NCBI RefSeq assembly: GCF_020089865.1
Contig: NZ_JAIRBM010000009.1
Span: 124,001-188,000, forward strand
Length of the DNA stretch: 64,000 nt
Direction of reading: 5' to 3'
Source of the DNA: Microvirga puerhi
GTDB taxonomy: Bacteria; Pseudomonadota; Alphaproteobacteria; Rhizobiales; Beijerinckiaceae
The position numbers were made by a program, and so were the translations under genes. Below are positions 44,716-53,745 of the stretch, in pieces (position 1 is the stretch's first letter; the number at the start of each line of letters is the position of its first letter). The notes below the pieces were generated by a model. The model was not told the DNA's origin. It made no database searches and worked only from the letters and a program-made list of their open reading frames with translations.

Positions 44716-46050
44716 CTAACGGCCTCTCTGCGGTGCGGAGGGGGGCACAGCGTCGGTCGAAACCTGAACAGTGGGTCCTGTCTCGGTGATGAGCCGGGCG
44801 CCGCGCTGGAAGGTGAAATAATTCCACAGCCAGTTGAGCGCGACCACAAAGCGGTTTCGGATGCCGATCAGGAAATAGATGTGGGCCAGGCCCCAGAAGA
44901 TCCATCCGATGAAGCCGCGCAGGTGAATACGCTTGAGCTTCACCACCGCGGCCTTTCGCCCGATCGTGGCAAGATCTCCCTGATGCCGGTAGTGGAAGGG
45001 GGCCGGAGCGGCCCGACCGGTGACGCGGGCGGTGATGACGTCCGCCACATAACGGCCCATCTGCTTGGCCGCCGGCGCAATGCCCGGAACGGGATGGCCG
45101 TTTTTGCCGATGACAGCGGCCGTATCGCCGACGGCGAAGATTTCGGGCCTGCCTGGAACCGCCAGGTCCGGGCCGACCTTGATCCGTCCGGCCTTGTCCC
45201 GCTCGGCCCCGACCCATTGTCCAGCAGGGGACGCAACGACGCCGGCGCCCCAAATAACGGTTCCGGCGTCGATATGCTCGGCGGCAGTCCCGACGCCACG
45301 CTCGTCAATGGCGGTGACGGCGGTCGAGGTTCGGACCTCCACGCCAAGCCGCTCGAGCGCTCGCTGCGCATAAGCCGACAAGTCGTCGGGGAAGGTTGCC
45401 AAAATCCGCGGTCCGGCTTCCAGCAGGATAACCCGCGATTGACGCAGGTCTACGTTCCGGAACTCCGGCGGCAGTGTCTGGCGGGCAACCTCCGCAACGG
45501 CACCGGCCATCTCGACGCCTGTCGGACCACCGCCGACGATCACGAATGTCAGCAGCCGCTGCCGTTCCGCCGGATCTGGGGACAGTTCCGCTTTTTCGAA
45601 GGCGATGAGAATCCGCCGGCGGATCCGGGTCGCGTCCTCGATCTGTTTCAAGCCAGGTGCCATCCCGGCCCAATCATCGTGCCCAAAATAGGAGTGTGTC
45701 GCACCTGTGGCGAGGACCAGATAGTCGTAGGGAATGGCGAGGGGATCCGTGTGAACGACGCGCTGCTCGACATCCACCTCCGTCACGTCGGCCATGAAAA
45801 CAGTCGCGTTGCTCTGCCGGCGCAGGATGCCGCGGATCGGCCAAGCGATATCCGACGGTGCCAAGGTTGCCGTTGCGACCTGATACAGAAGCGGCTGAAA
45901 GCAATGGTAATTGTGGCGGTCGATGACCGTGATATCGACCGGAACGGATCGAAGCGCTCTTGCGGCTTCAAGGCCGCCGAAGCCTGCACCGATGATGACG
46001 ACGCGCGGACGCGCAGCCGTGTTCACGGACGTTCGAGGCGAAAGGCGCAT
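44716..46050 (-). CDS. ndh: Type II NADH dehydrogenase (NDH-2-like)
   Basis: A 444-residue flavoprotein passing electrons from NADH to quinone without proton pumping. The FAD site is VVIIGAGFGGLEAARAL, the NADH site VIVGGGPTGVEMAGAVAE, and the second FAD contact is EIFAVGDTAAV. HRHNYHCFQPLLYQVATATL-type sequence (DRHNYHCFQPLLYQ) is typical of NDH-2. The C-terminal part (GFIGWIFWGLAHIYFLIGI) is a hydrophobic membrane anchor. It lies 54 bp after a small membrane-protein gene on the same strand. Confidence 0.88.
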   Translation of the reverse strand: MRLSPRTSVNTAARPRVVIIGAGFGGLEAARALRSVPVDITVIDRHNYHCFQPLLYQVATATLAPSDIAWPIRGILRRQSNATVFMADVTEVDVEQRVVHTDPLAIPYDYLVLATGATHSYFGHDDWAGMAPGLKQIEDATRIRRRILIAFEKAELSPDPAERQRLLTFVIVGGGPTGVEMAGAVAEVARQTLPPEFRNVDLRQSRVILLEAGPRILATFPDDLSAYAQRALERLGVEVRTSTAVTAIDERGVGTAAEHIDAGTVIWGAGVVASPAGQWVGAERDKAGRIKVGPDLAVPGRPEIFAVGDTAAVIGKNGHPVPGIAPAAKQMGRYVADVITARVTGRAAPAPFHYRHQGDLATIGRKAAVVKLKRIHLRGFIGWIFWGLAHIYFLIGIRNRFVVALNWLWNYFTFQRGARLITETGPTVQVSTDAVPPSAPQRGR

Positions 46051-46104
46051 ATCTGCAGCCCTTTCCCTGTGAGGACAGCAACGAGACGATTCGGTCGTGC
46101 CGCA

Positions 46105-46473
46105 CTAGATGGCCCGGACATACCATATGCCGCACGCGAGGATCGCGCCAATCGCCACAATGCTGCCGGCGAACACCGTCGGAAAGCCGTCCTCGTGGTG
46201 AGGCGCATCGATGGGCCAAGTTTCTCGCGACCAGCGGACCAGGTTTTCATAACGGCGGGCGAGGGCAACACACATGGCGGACGGCGGAGTGCCCGCGGCT
46301 TCGTCGTCGGTTCCGAGGGGCGACAGGCCGGGGTCGAAGACCGGGTTCTTGTCACCTGTGCGGCCGCTGTCGATGTCGGCTTTCAGCATCGCCGCCGTCG
46401 GATTCTCCGAGGGCGGGGGCGAAGCGACCGGCCTGATAGTATAGGTTGGCGGAATGTCGGAGCGATCCGTCAC
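46105..46473 (-). CDS. Hypothetical protein with C-terminal membrane segment
   Basis: A 122-residue protein that I do not recognise. The first 60 residues are Pro/Asp-rich and probably disordered; the middle has VALARRYENLVRWSRETWP; the end is a single transmembrane helix (FPTVFAGSIVAIGAILACGIWYV). It would be a tail-anchored inner-membrane protein. It is transcribed ahead of, and probably with, the NDH-2 gene, and divergently from ung. Confidence 0.6.
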   Translation of the reverse strand: MTDRSDIPPTYTIRPVASPPPSENPTAAMLKADIDSGRTGDKNPVFDPGLSPLGTDDEAAGTPPSAMCVALARRYENLVRWSRETWPIDAPHHEDGFPTVFAGSIVAIGAILACGIWYVRAI

Positions 46474-46668
46474 TGGGGCCTCCCGTTCGTAACGTGATGG
46501 GTTAGAACGCTAGGAACCAACGCTTCCCTTCTTTGCCTCAATGAACGGTCGGACGCGAACACCGTTCCCATGGACGAAAGCGCCGGAGCGAAATCTTGGA
46601 CGGGACCATGTCCTCGACAGAGCCCAGGGCCGATGCTACCCGCAGAATCCGAGGAGGACTGTGTTCCG

Positions 46669-47373
46669 ATGACCGGCCCCGTTACCAAAGCGCTCACGGC
46701 TTTCCGCGCCGATCCTAACAGTGCCGGTTGGTGCACGCTGCCCTTTTTCCGTGAGGGCACCGCCGATGACATTGCGGGAAAGATTGATACAGCCGTTGCG
46801 GGGGGCGCTCATGTTCTCCCACCGCCGGAGAAGATCTTCAACGCCCTCGCGCTGACGCCGCTGGAGCGCGTCAAGGTGGTGATCCTTGGGCAGGACCCCT
46901 ATCCAACCCCTGGAGACGCTCACGGGCTCGCATTCTCCTATACGGGCGGACGTCGCCTGCCGGCCTCGCTTCGTACGATCCTGGCCGAGATGGCCGACGA
47001 TCTTGACATCCCCATGCCACGCTCCGGTGACCTGACGCGATGGGCGGAACAGGGGGTTCTGCTTCTCAACACGGCTCTGACAGTCGAAGCCGGGAAGGCT
47101 GGCGCCCATCTCAAGCTCGGTTGGTCTGGCCTTGTCGAACAGGCCGTCGCGGCCGTGTCGCGAAGTCAGCCTGCCGTGGTGTTCCTGCTCTGGGGCGCCA
47201 AGGCGCGAGCATACACCGCGCTGATCGATCCGAAGAAGCATCTGGTCATCGAAGCCGGTCACCCCTCCCCTCTCAACCGTCTCAAGGACTTTCGCGGAAC
47301 GAAGCCGTTCAGCCAGACCAACGCTTGGCTATCCGCGAAGGGGCTCCCCCCCATCGACTGGCACCTCGCCTAA
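46669..47373 (+). CDS. ung: Uracil-DNA glycosylase
   Basis: A 234-residue family-1 uracil-DNA glycosylase that starts base-excision repair of deaminated cytosine. The water-activating loop is GQDPYPTPGDAHGLAFS, followed by LLLNTALTV and the minor-groove loop HPSPLNRLKDF. These are the defining motifs, at normal length. The ATG after GAGGAGG is preferred; upstream in-frame Met codons exist. The gene is not linked to the modification-like cassette at the other end of the window. Confidence 0.93.
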   Translation: MTGPVTKALTAFRADPNSAGWCTLPFFREGTADDIAGKIDTAVAGGAHVLPPPEKIFNALALTPLERVKVVILGQDPYPTPGDAHGLAFSYTGGRRLPASLRTILAEMADDLDIPMPRSGDLTRWAEQGVLLLNTALTVEAGKAGAHLKLGWSGLVEQAVAAVSRSQPAVVFLLWGAKARAYTALIDPKKHLVIEAGHPSPLNRLKDFRGTKPFSQTNAWLSAKGLPPIDWHLA

Positions 47374-47378
47374 ATTAT

Positions 47379-47391
47379 TTGACTAAGTCAA
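47379..47391. promoter_or_regulatory. Candidate MarR operator
   Basis: Palindrome TTGAC-TAA-GTCAA, 38 bp before the MarR-GNAT start codon. Spacing and symmetry fit a MarR-family dimer, so autoregulation is likely. Confidence 0.5.
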
Positions 47392-47429
47392 CTAACTGCG
47401 CCAACCTCCCTCTCAAGAGGAGACTGGCC

Positions 47430-48359
47430 ATGGACGCCATTGCTGCTGAAGACCGTATCGCTGCGATCCGCCGCTTCACCCGCTTCTATACCCGGCGGCT
47501 TGGCGTCCTGCGGGAGGGATTGCTCGACAGCCCCTTTTCGCTCACGGAGGCGCGAGTGCTCTACGAACTCGCCCATCGGACCGATCCGACCGCTGGCGAG
47601 CTGTGCCAGGACCTCGACCTGGACCCCGGCTATCTCAGCCGTATTCTCAAGCGTTTCGAGGAGCAACGCCTCGTCCGGCGCGTCCGCTCTGCAAGCGATG
47701 GACGCCAGCATCATCTGGTCCTGACGGAGAAAGGCAAAGGGGCCTTCGCGCCGCTCGATCGCCAGTCCCGTGAACAGATCGCAACTCTTCTCATGCCGCT
47801 GTCGGAGGCCGACCAGCGCCAGCTCGTTGCAAACATGCGCGCGATCGAGAAGCGGCTCGATTCAGGCACTGCGCAGCACGACTCTTTCGCGCTCCGCACC
47901 CATCGCCCGGGCGACATGGGATGGGTCGTCCATCGCCATGGCGCCCTCTATGCGCAGGAATACGGCTGGGACGAAACCTTCGAGGCCTTGGTGGCGGAGA
48001 TCGTTGCAGGCTTCGTCAAGAACTTCGATCCGGAGAAGGAGCGCTGCTGGCTCGCGGACCGGGACGGAGACATTCTCGGCTCGATCTTCATCGTCAAGCA
48101 ATCGGACGAGATCGCGAAGCTGCGGCTTCTGTATGTCGAGGCGCATGCGCGCGGACTTGGGGTCGGAAAGCGGCTCGTGGACGAGGCGATCCGTTTCTCC
48201 CGCGAGCGCGGTTATCGCCAGATCACCTTATGGACCAACGACATCCTGCACGCCGCGCGGGGCATCTACACGAAGGCGGGCTTCCGGCTCGTGAGCGCGG
48301 AGCCCCATCACAGTTTTGGGCACGACCTCGTCGGCGAAAACTGGGTCCTCGACCTCTAA
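47430..48359 (+). CDS. MarR-type regulator fused to GNAT acetyltransferase
   Basis: A 309-residue fusion. Residues 10-145 form a winged-helix MarR domain (FSLTEARVLYELAHR, LDLDPGYLSRILKRFEEQRLV, RSASDGRQHHLVLTEKG). Residues 150-305 form a GNAT N-acetyltransferase domain with the acetyl-CoA loop ARGLGVGKRLV and a conserved HSFGHDLVGENWVLDL end. The architecture is recurrent in proteobacteria; it may sense or acetylate the ligand that releases it from DNA. A palindromic operator lies in its own promoter region. It is convergent with the oxidoreductase gene, 14 bp apart. Confidence 0.9.
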   Translation: MDAIAAEDRIAAIRRFTRFYTRRLGVLREGLLDSPFSLTEARVLYELAHRTDPTAGELCQDLDLDPGYLSRILKRFEEQRLVRRVRSASDGRQHHLVLTEKGKGAFAPLDRQSREQIATLLMPLSEADQRQLVANMRAIEKRLDSGTAQHDSFALRTHRPGDMGWVVHRHGALYAQEYGWDETFEALVAEIVAGFVKNFDPEKERCWLADRDGDILGSIFIVKQSDEIAKLRLLYVEAHARGLGVGKRLVDEAIRFSRERGYRQITLWTNDILHAARGIYTKAGFRLVSAEPHHSFGHDLVGENWVLDL

Positions 48360-48373
48360 ATCTCTTGGCCTAG

Positions 48374-51300
48374 CTACTCCGCCGCCATTGCCATCGGCTG
48401 CGGCGGCGAGCGAAAGCGTGATAGGAGCTCCGCTTCCTCCACCTTCGCCGTCTTGAGGTTGCGCTCCTTCACATGGCCGAAGCCGCGGATCTTCTGCGGA
48501 AGGGAGGCAAGGCCCACGGCGACCGCATGGTTGCCGGCATCGAGCTTCGACGAGATCTCCTGAAGCAGGGCCTCGTAGTCGCGGATGAGCTGCCGCTCCA
48601 TGCGGCGCTCCTGCGTGTAGCCGAAGACATCGAGCGGCGTTCCGCGCAGCGGCTTGAGACGCGCCAACGCACGAAAAGCCTTCATCATCCAAGGCCCGAA
48701 GCTCATCTTGCGGGGCAGGCCCGTCGCCGGATCCTTGCGGGCGAGCAAGGGCGGTGCCAGATGGAACTCGTAACGAAGATCATCACCTTCGAAAGCGGAA
48801 GCGACCTGCCGCTCGAAGCTGCCGTCCGTATAGAGGCGGGCCACCTCATACTCGTCCTTGTAGGCCATAAGCTTGAACAGGGAGCGGGCGACGGCCTCCG
48901 TTAGGGTCGTGGATTCGAGCCCCGTTCTTGCCTCAAGAGCACGCATGCGCTCGACGGTTCTGCGGTAGCGCTGGGCGTAGCGCGCGCTCTGATAACCCGT
49001 CAGGAACTGCACGCGCCGCTCGATCATGTCGTCGAGCGTTTCCGAGCGCATCCGTGACTCCGTCGGCGCGCGGGTGGCATTCACGACAGATGACAGCTTT
49101 CCTGGCTCCTCGGCCGCCTGACGCCCCCAGGCGAAGGCGGACAAATTCATCTTCACCGCTTCGCCGTTGAGTTCGATGGCCTTCTCAATGGATGCACGGG
49201 AGAGCGGCACACGCCCCTTCTGATAAGCGTAGCCCAGCATGAACATGTTGGCGGCAATCGCGTTCCCGAGCAACGCGGTGGCGATGGCGGTCGCGTCGAT
49301 GAAGTCCGCCCCATTCTCTCCGGCAGCGGAGATGACGGCACGCCTCAGCCGCTCCGTGGGCAAGGAGAAGTCCGCGTTGCGGGTGAATTCGCCGGGCATG
49401 ACTTCCGCCGTGTTCACCACGAGGGCCGTCATGCCCTTTCTGACAGAGGCCAGGACCTTCTTCGTGCCGGTGACGACGAGATCGCAACCGAGAACCAGGT
49501 GCGCCGCCTCCGCCGTGACACGGATGGCGTGGATGTCGTCCTGCGAATTGGCAAGACGCACATGGCTGTAGACGGCGCCGCCCTTCTGGGCGAGGCCCGC
49601 CATGTCGATCATTCCGAGACCTTTGCCCTCGAGATGAGCAGCCATGCCAAGGATGGCTCCAATGGTGACGACACCCGTGCCGCCAACACCGGTCACGATG
49701 ATATTGAAAGTTCGATCGATCGCCGGAACGACTGGCTCCGAAAGGGTTGCAAGCGTCAGGCCATCTGTGTGGGCGCTATCCGGCGCAGCCTTTCTCACCT
49801 TGGCGCCGTGGACCGTCACGAAGGACGGGCAGAATCCGGAGACGCAGGAGAAATCCTTGTTGCAGTTAGACTGATCGATCTGACGTTTGCGACCGAACTC
49901 GGTTTCGAGCGGCTGCACGGCGACGCAGTTCGACTGCGCCGAACAATCGCCGCACCCCTCGCATACGAGATCGTTGATGATGACCCGCTTGTCCGGATCG
50001 GGAAACTCACCACGCTTGCGGCGGCGGCGCTTCTCCGAGGCACAGGTCTGATCGTAGATCATCACCGTGACGCCGGAGATCGCCGCAAGCTCGCGCTGCA
50101 CGCTGTCGAGCTCCGAACGGTGATGGATCGTCATTCCATCCGGCCAGCGAATGGATTTCGGATATTTGTGCGGCTCGTCGGTGACGAGAGCGATGCGCTC
50201 GACGCCCTCCTCCCGCACCTGGCGGGCGATCATGTCGACGGTCAATCCGCCTTCATGCTTCTGCCCACCCGTCATCGCGACAGCGTCGTTGAACAGGATC
50301 TTGTAGGTGATGTTGGTCTTCGTATCGATGGCCCAGCGCAGGGCCAGAACGCCGGAATGGTTGTAGGTGCCATCACCGAGATTCTGGAACACGTGACCGC
50401 GCGCTGAAAACGGCGCCTCGCCGATCCAGTTCGCCCCCTCGCCGCCCATCTGCGTGAAGCCGTCGGTCTCCCGGTCCATCCACTGCACCATGTAATGGCA
50501 GCCGATGCCCGCGTAGGCGCGCATGCCTTCGGGCACCTTGGTAGATGTGTTGTGCGGGCAGCCGGAGCAGAAATGCGGGACACGCGTCGCGACGTCCGCC
50601 GTGACGGAGAGAACCTGCTGGGCATGCCTCAGGCGTTGCACGCGCCCGCGCAGATCGTCGTTGTTGTGATACTTGAGCAGACGCTCGCCGATCACGACGG
50701 CGATGTCATTGGGATCGAGCGCACCCTTGACCGGGAACAGCCAGTTTCCGTTCTCGTCTCGCTTGCCGATACAAAGCGGCTGGTTGGCGGTACCGTAGAG
50801 TTCCTCGCGCAGTTGCACCTCGATCAGCGAACGCTTTTCCTCGACGACGATGACCATGTCGAGACCGCGGGCGAAATCGGCGAGTTCGCTCTGCGAGAGC
50901 GGCCACGGGCAGGCGATCTTGTAGAGCCGCAGGCCCATATCGTTGGCCTTGACCTCATCGAGACCGAGTTCGTCGAGAGCCTGGCGCACGTCGAGATAGG
51001 ACTTGCCGACCGTGATCACGCCGATCTTCGGCTGGCGTCCGCCGAACAGGATCATCCGGTTCAGATTGTTGGCGCGCACGAAGGCGATCATGGCGTCGCG
51101 CTTGTAGTCCTGGAGGCGCGCCTCCTGATCAAGCACGCCGTCCCGCGCACGGATGTTGAGGCCGCCGGGCGGCATCGAAAAATCGTCGGGCATGACGATC
51201 CTCACCCGGTCGAGGGAACCGTCGACGGAGGCTGTCGACTCGATGTTCTCCTTCACGCATTTGAAGGCGACCCACGTGCCGCAAAAACGGCTCATGGCAT

Positions 51301-51874
51301 AGCCGTAAAGGCCGTAGTCGAGAATCTCCTGGACGCCTGCCGGATTCAGGATCGGCATCATCACATCGACGAAATGAAACTCCGACTGGTGCGCGACCGT
51401 CGAGGATTCCGCCGTGTGATCGTCTCCCATGAGGGCCAGCACGCCGCCATGTTTCGAGGAGCCTGCCATGTTGGCGTGGCGGAATACGTCCCCCGAGCGG
51501 TCGACGCCCGGTCCTTTGCCGTACCAGAGCCCGAAGACGCCGTCATACCTTCCGTCGCCGCGGATCTCCGCCTGCTGCGAACCCCAAAGGGCGGTAGCCG
51601 CAAGCTCCTCGTTGAGACCGGGCTGGAACAGCACATTGGCCTCTTCGAGCCAGCGTCGGGCGCGCCACAGGTTCTGGTCCATGCCGCCGAGCGGCGAGCC
51701 GCGATAGCCCGAGACGAATCCGGCCGTATTCAGGCCCGCCAAGCGATCACGCTCGCGCTGCATGAGCAGCATGCGGACCACGGCCTGCGTGCCCGTAATG
51801 AAGATCCGGTCCTTGGAAAGGTCGTACTTGTCGTCGAGCGATACGTCACGGAGCGCCACATGCCCTTCGGCCAT
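48374..51874 (-). CDS. Fused indolepyruvate:ferredoxin oxidoreductase family protein
   Basis: A 1166-residue single-chain 2-oxoacid:ferredoxin oxidoreductase, joining parts that are separate alpha and beta/gamma subunits in archaeal IorAB. The N-terminal half contains the pyrimidine-binding and TPP regions (GFVSGYRGSPLGGMDQ, GEGANWIGEAPF). Iron-sulphur cysteines are in CEGCGDCSAQSNC. The gamma-like domain is near residues 730-900 (VTGVGGTGVVTIGAILG). It oxidatively decarboxylates aryl or branched 2-oxoacids to acyl-CoA. AGGAGG lies upstream of the chosen ATG. It is an unlinked single gene, divergent from the DUF1007 gene. Confidence 0.9.
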   Translation of the reverse strand: MAEGHVALRDVSLDDKYDLSKDRIFITGTQAVVRMLLMQRERDRLAGLNTAGFVSGYRGSPLGGMDQNLWRARRWLEEANVLFQPGLNEELAATALWGSQQAEIRGDGRYDGVFGLWYGKGPGVDRSGDVFRHANMAGSSKHGGVLALMGDDHTAESSTVAHQSEFHFVDVMMPILNPAGVQEILDYGLYGYAMSRFCGTWVAFKCVKENIESTASVDGSLDRVRIVMPDDFSMPPGGLNIRARDGVLDQEARLQDYKRDAMIAFVRANNLNRMILFGGRQPKIGVITVGKSYLDVRQALDELGLDEVKANDMGLRLYKIACPWPLSQSELADFARGLDMVIVVEEKRSLIEVQLREELYGTANQPLCIGKRDENGNWLFPVKGALDPNDIAVVIGERLLKYHNNDDLRGRVQRLRHAQQVLSVTADVATRVPHFCSGCPHNTSTKVPEGMRAYAGIGCHYMVQWMDRETDGFTQMGGEGANWIGEAPFSARGHVFQNLGDGTYNHSGVLALRWAIDTKTNITYKILFNDAVAMTGGQKHEGGLTVDMIARQVREEGVERIALVTDEPHKYPKSIRWPDGMTIHHRSELDSVQRELAAISGVTVMIYDQTCASEKRRRRKRGEFPDPDKRVIINDLVCEGCGDCSAQSNCVAVQPLETEFGRKRQIDQSNCNKDFSCVSGFCPSFVTVHGAKVRKAAPDSAHTDGLTLATLSEPVVPAIDRTFNIIVTGVGGTGVVTIGAILGMAAHLEGKGLGMIDMAGLAQKGGAVYSHVRLANSQDDIHAIRVTAEAAHLVLGCDLVVTGTKKVLASVRKGMTALVVNTAEVMPGEFTRNADFSLPTERLRRAVISAAGENGADFIDATAIATALLGNAIAANMFMLGYAYQKGRVPLSRASIEKAIELNGEAVKMNLSAFAWGRQAAEEPGKLSSVVNATRAPTESRMRSETLDDMIERRVQFLTGYQSARYAQRYRRTVERMRALEARTGLESTTLTEAVARSLFKLMAYKDEYEVARLYTDGSFERQVASAFEGDDLRYEFHLAPPLLARKDPATGLPRKMSFGPWMMKAFRALARLKPLRGTPLDVFGYTQERRMERQLIRDYEALLQEISSKLDAGNHAVAVGLASLPQKIRGFGHVKERNLKTAKVEEAELLSRFRSPPQPMAMAAE

Positions 51875-52078
51875 CGTCCGGTTCCCTCCTGGAGCCTGGG
51901 CCCCATTGCCGTTCATCGGTCTTGTTCTTTACGGATTTATGTCAGCAATGCTGACATATGCATCCCTCTCCGTCAATGAAGGGCGCCTCCGTTTCGCCTC
52001 CATTAACCATCATGCCTCAGAACTTGGAATCGACCTCGACGCCTCTCCCTTCCGAGAGAATCTTCCACGGTGAGCTGC

Positions 52079-52726
52079 ATGATTCGTCGCCTCGCTCTGA
52101 CTTCGCTCGCCGCGGCTGCTCTTGCGGCCCTTGCCTTTCCCGCTCTCGCCCATCCCCATGTGTGGGTCACAGCCAAGGCTGAGCTTGTCTATGACGGCGA
52201 AGGGCGGATCACCGGTATCCGCCATGCCTGGACTTTCGACAAGGCCTATTCGGCCTTTGTCACGCAAGGACTGGACAAGAATGGCGACGGCAAGTTGACT
52301 CCTGACGAACTCCAGGATCTGGCGAAGGAGAATACCGAGGCGCTTTCCGAATTCGACTATTTCACCGTGCTGAAAGGCAATGGCAGGAAGCAGGAATTCG
52401 GCGCTCCCCGCGACTATCGCATGGAGTATGCGGACGAGGCGGTGACCATGTCCTACCTGCTGCCGCTCAGGGCCCCCGCCCCCGCGAAGACCGTTTCGTT
52501 CGAGGTCTACGATCCGACCTATTTCGTCTCCTTCAGCCTGGCCGAGGGTGACGCCGTCACGCTCGCTGGTGCCCCCCAAGGCTGTGCCACCAACATCTCC
52601 CGGCCGAAAAATACGGAGCCGCCGCCCCAGGCCCAGCCGATGTCCGAAGCCTTTTTCCAGACCCTGACGGCGGCCTCGACCTTCGGGGGACAGTTCGCCA
52701 ACAAGGCGATCGTCGCATGTCCGTAA
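52079..52726 (+). CDS. DUF1007 exported protein with EF-hand-like loop
   Basis: A 215-residue protein with a signal peptide (RRLALTSLAAAALAALAFPALA) and the family start HPHVWVTAKAELVYDGEG. It contains one EF-hand-like loop, DKNGDGKLTPDEL. DUF1007 proteins commonly sit beside NicO/RcnA transporters and may bind or deliver metal in the periplasm; that role is inferred. Its last 10 bp overlap the NicO gene, indicating translational coupling. Confidence 0.85.
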   Translation: MIRRLALTSLAAAALAALAFPALAHPHVWVTAKAELVYDGEGRITGIRHAWTFDKAYSAFVTQGLDKNGDGKLTPDELQDLAKENTEALSEFDYFTVLKGNGRKQEFGAPRDYRMEYADEAVTMSYLLPLRAPAPAKTVSFEVYDPTYFVSFSLAEGDAVTLAGAPQGCATNISRPKNTEPPPQAQPMSEAFFQTLTAASTFGGQFANKAIVACP

Positions 52727-53745
52727 CCGCCGAGCCCATCAGCCTTGCGCCGTCAGCCAGGAAAAAGCTCGGCTCGCGCCTTGCCGTAGCGGCCGCCGCG
52801 GTCGCCCTTGTCACCGTCGTGCTGACCCTCCTCCTATGGTGGCTGGCTCCGGGACCGGCAGCGCCAACCCGCAATCCCTTCGGGATAGGCCTGAGGGAGG
52901 CGGCTCCTTCGGGCGATCTCGGCGCCTATATCCTGGCCGTCCAGAGCAGCTTCTACAAAAGCCTGCAGCAGGCCGTCTCCGCCCTGAAAGACGACGGCGC
53001 GGCCTTTGCCACGCTGATCCTGATCGGCTTCGCCTATGGAGTTTTTCACGCGGCTGGTCCGGGCCACGGCAAGGGCGTGATCGCCGCCTATCTGGTCGCC
53101 GACGAGCGGGCGCTGGCGAAAGGTTTTGGCCTCAGCCTCGCCGCCGCCCTGGTGCAGGCCTGCATCGCGATCCTCATCGTCGGGATCGTCGCCCTGCTGT
53201 TCCGCGCGACCGCGGCGACCATGAAAACGATTACAACGGGCATCGAATGGATGAGCTTCGTCGTCGTGGCTCTCGTCGGAGCCCTCATCACCTGGCGCAA
53301 GGCCGGCAAGCTGTTGGGCGTCATGGCCCTGGCACGCGATCCGCTGGCCGCGCCGCAGGATGAAAGCTGCGACCATGTGCACATGCCCGAACCTGACGAG
53401 TTGCGCCGCCTGACAAGCTGGCGCGGCATGGCCGGAGTGGCATTGGCGGCCGGCATCCGCCCCTGCGCCGGTGCCCTGGTTGTCTTGGTCTTCGCGCTTT
53501 CGCAGGGATTGTTCTTAGCTGGCGTCGCAGCGACCCTCGCCATGGCCCTTGGAACGGCTCTCACGACCGGCGCCGTCGCAGCGCTTGCGGTCTTCGCCAA
53601 GGCCGCGGCTCTTCGCTTAGCAGGAGGGCGCGGCATGACGGGCGCCCTGGCCATCGCCGGCATCGAACTCCTCGCCGCAGCCTTCGTCGTGGTGCTAGGC
53701 TGCAGCCTTCTATTCGGCCTCTGGACATCGGGGTTGGCGAGCTAG
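52717..53745 (+). CDS. NicO/RcnA-family nickel/cobalt transporter
   Basis: A 342-residue inner-membrane protein with about seven hydrophobic segments. The diagnostic region is GVFHAAGPGHGKGVIAAYLVA with two metal-binding His, and GIRPCAGALVVLVFAL near the C-terminal half. A His-containing loop (CDHVHMPEPDE) lies between them. The family includes the efflux protein RcnA; direction and metal cannot be decided here. It is coupled to the DUF1007 gene, and its stop overlaps the convergent ggt gene by 4 bp. Confidence 0.87.
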   Translation: MSVTAEPISLAPSARKKLGSRLAVAAAAVALVTVVLTLLLWWLAPGPAAPTRNPFGIGLREAAPSGDLGAYILAVQSSFYKSLQQAVSALKDDGAAFATLILIGFAYGVFHAAGPGHGKGVIAAYLVADERALAKGFGLSLAAALVQACIAILIVGIVALLFRATAATMKTITTGIEWMSFVVVALVGALITWRKAGKLLGVMALARDPLAAPQDESCDHVHMPEPDELRRLTSWRGMAGVALAAGIRPCAGALVVLVFALSQGLFLAGVAATLAMALGTALTTGAVAALAVFAKAAALRLAGGRGMTGALAIAGIELLAAAFVVVLGCSLLFGLWTSGLAS

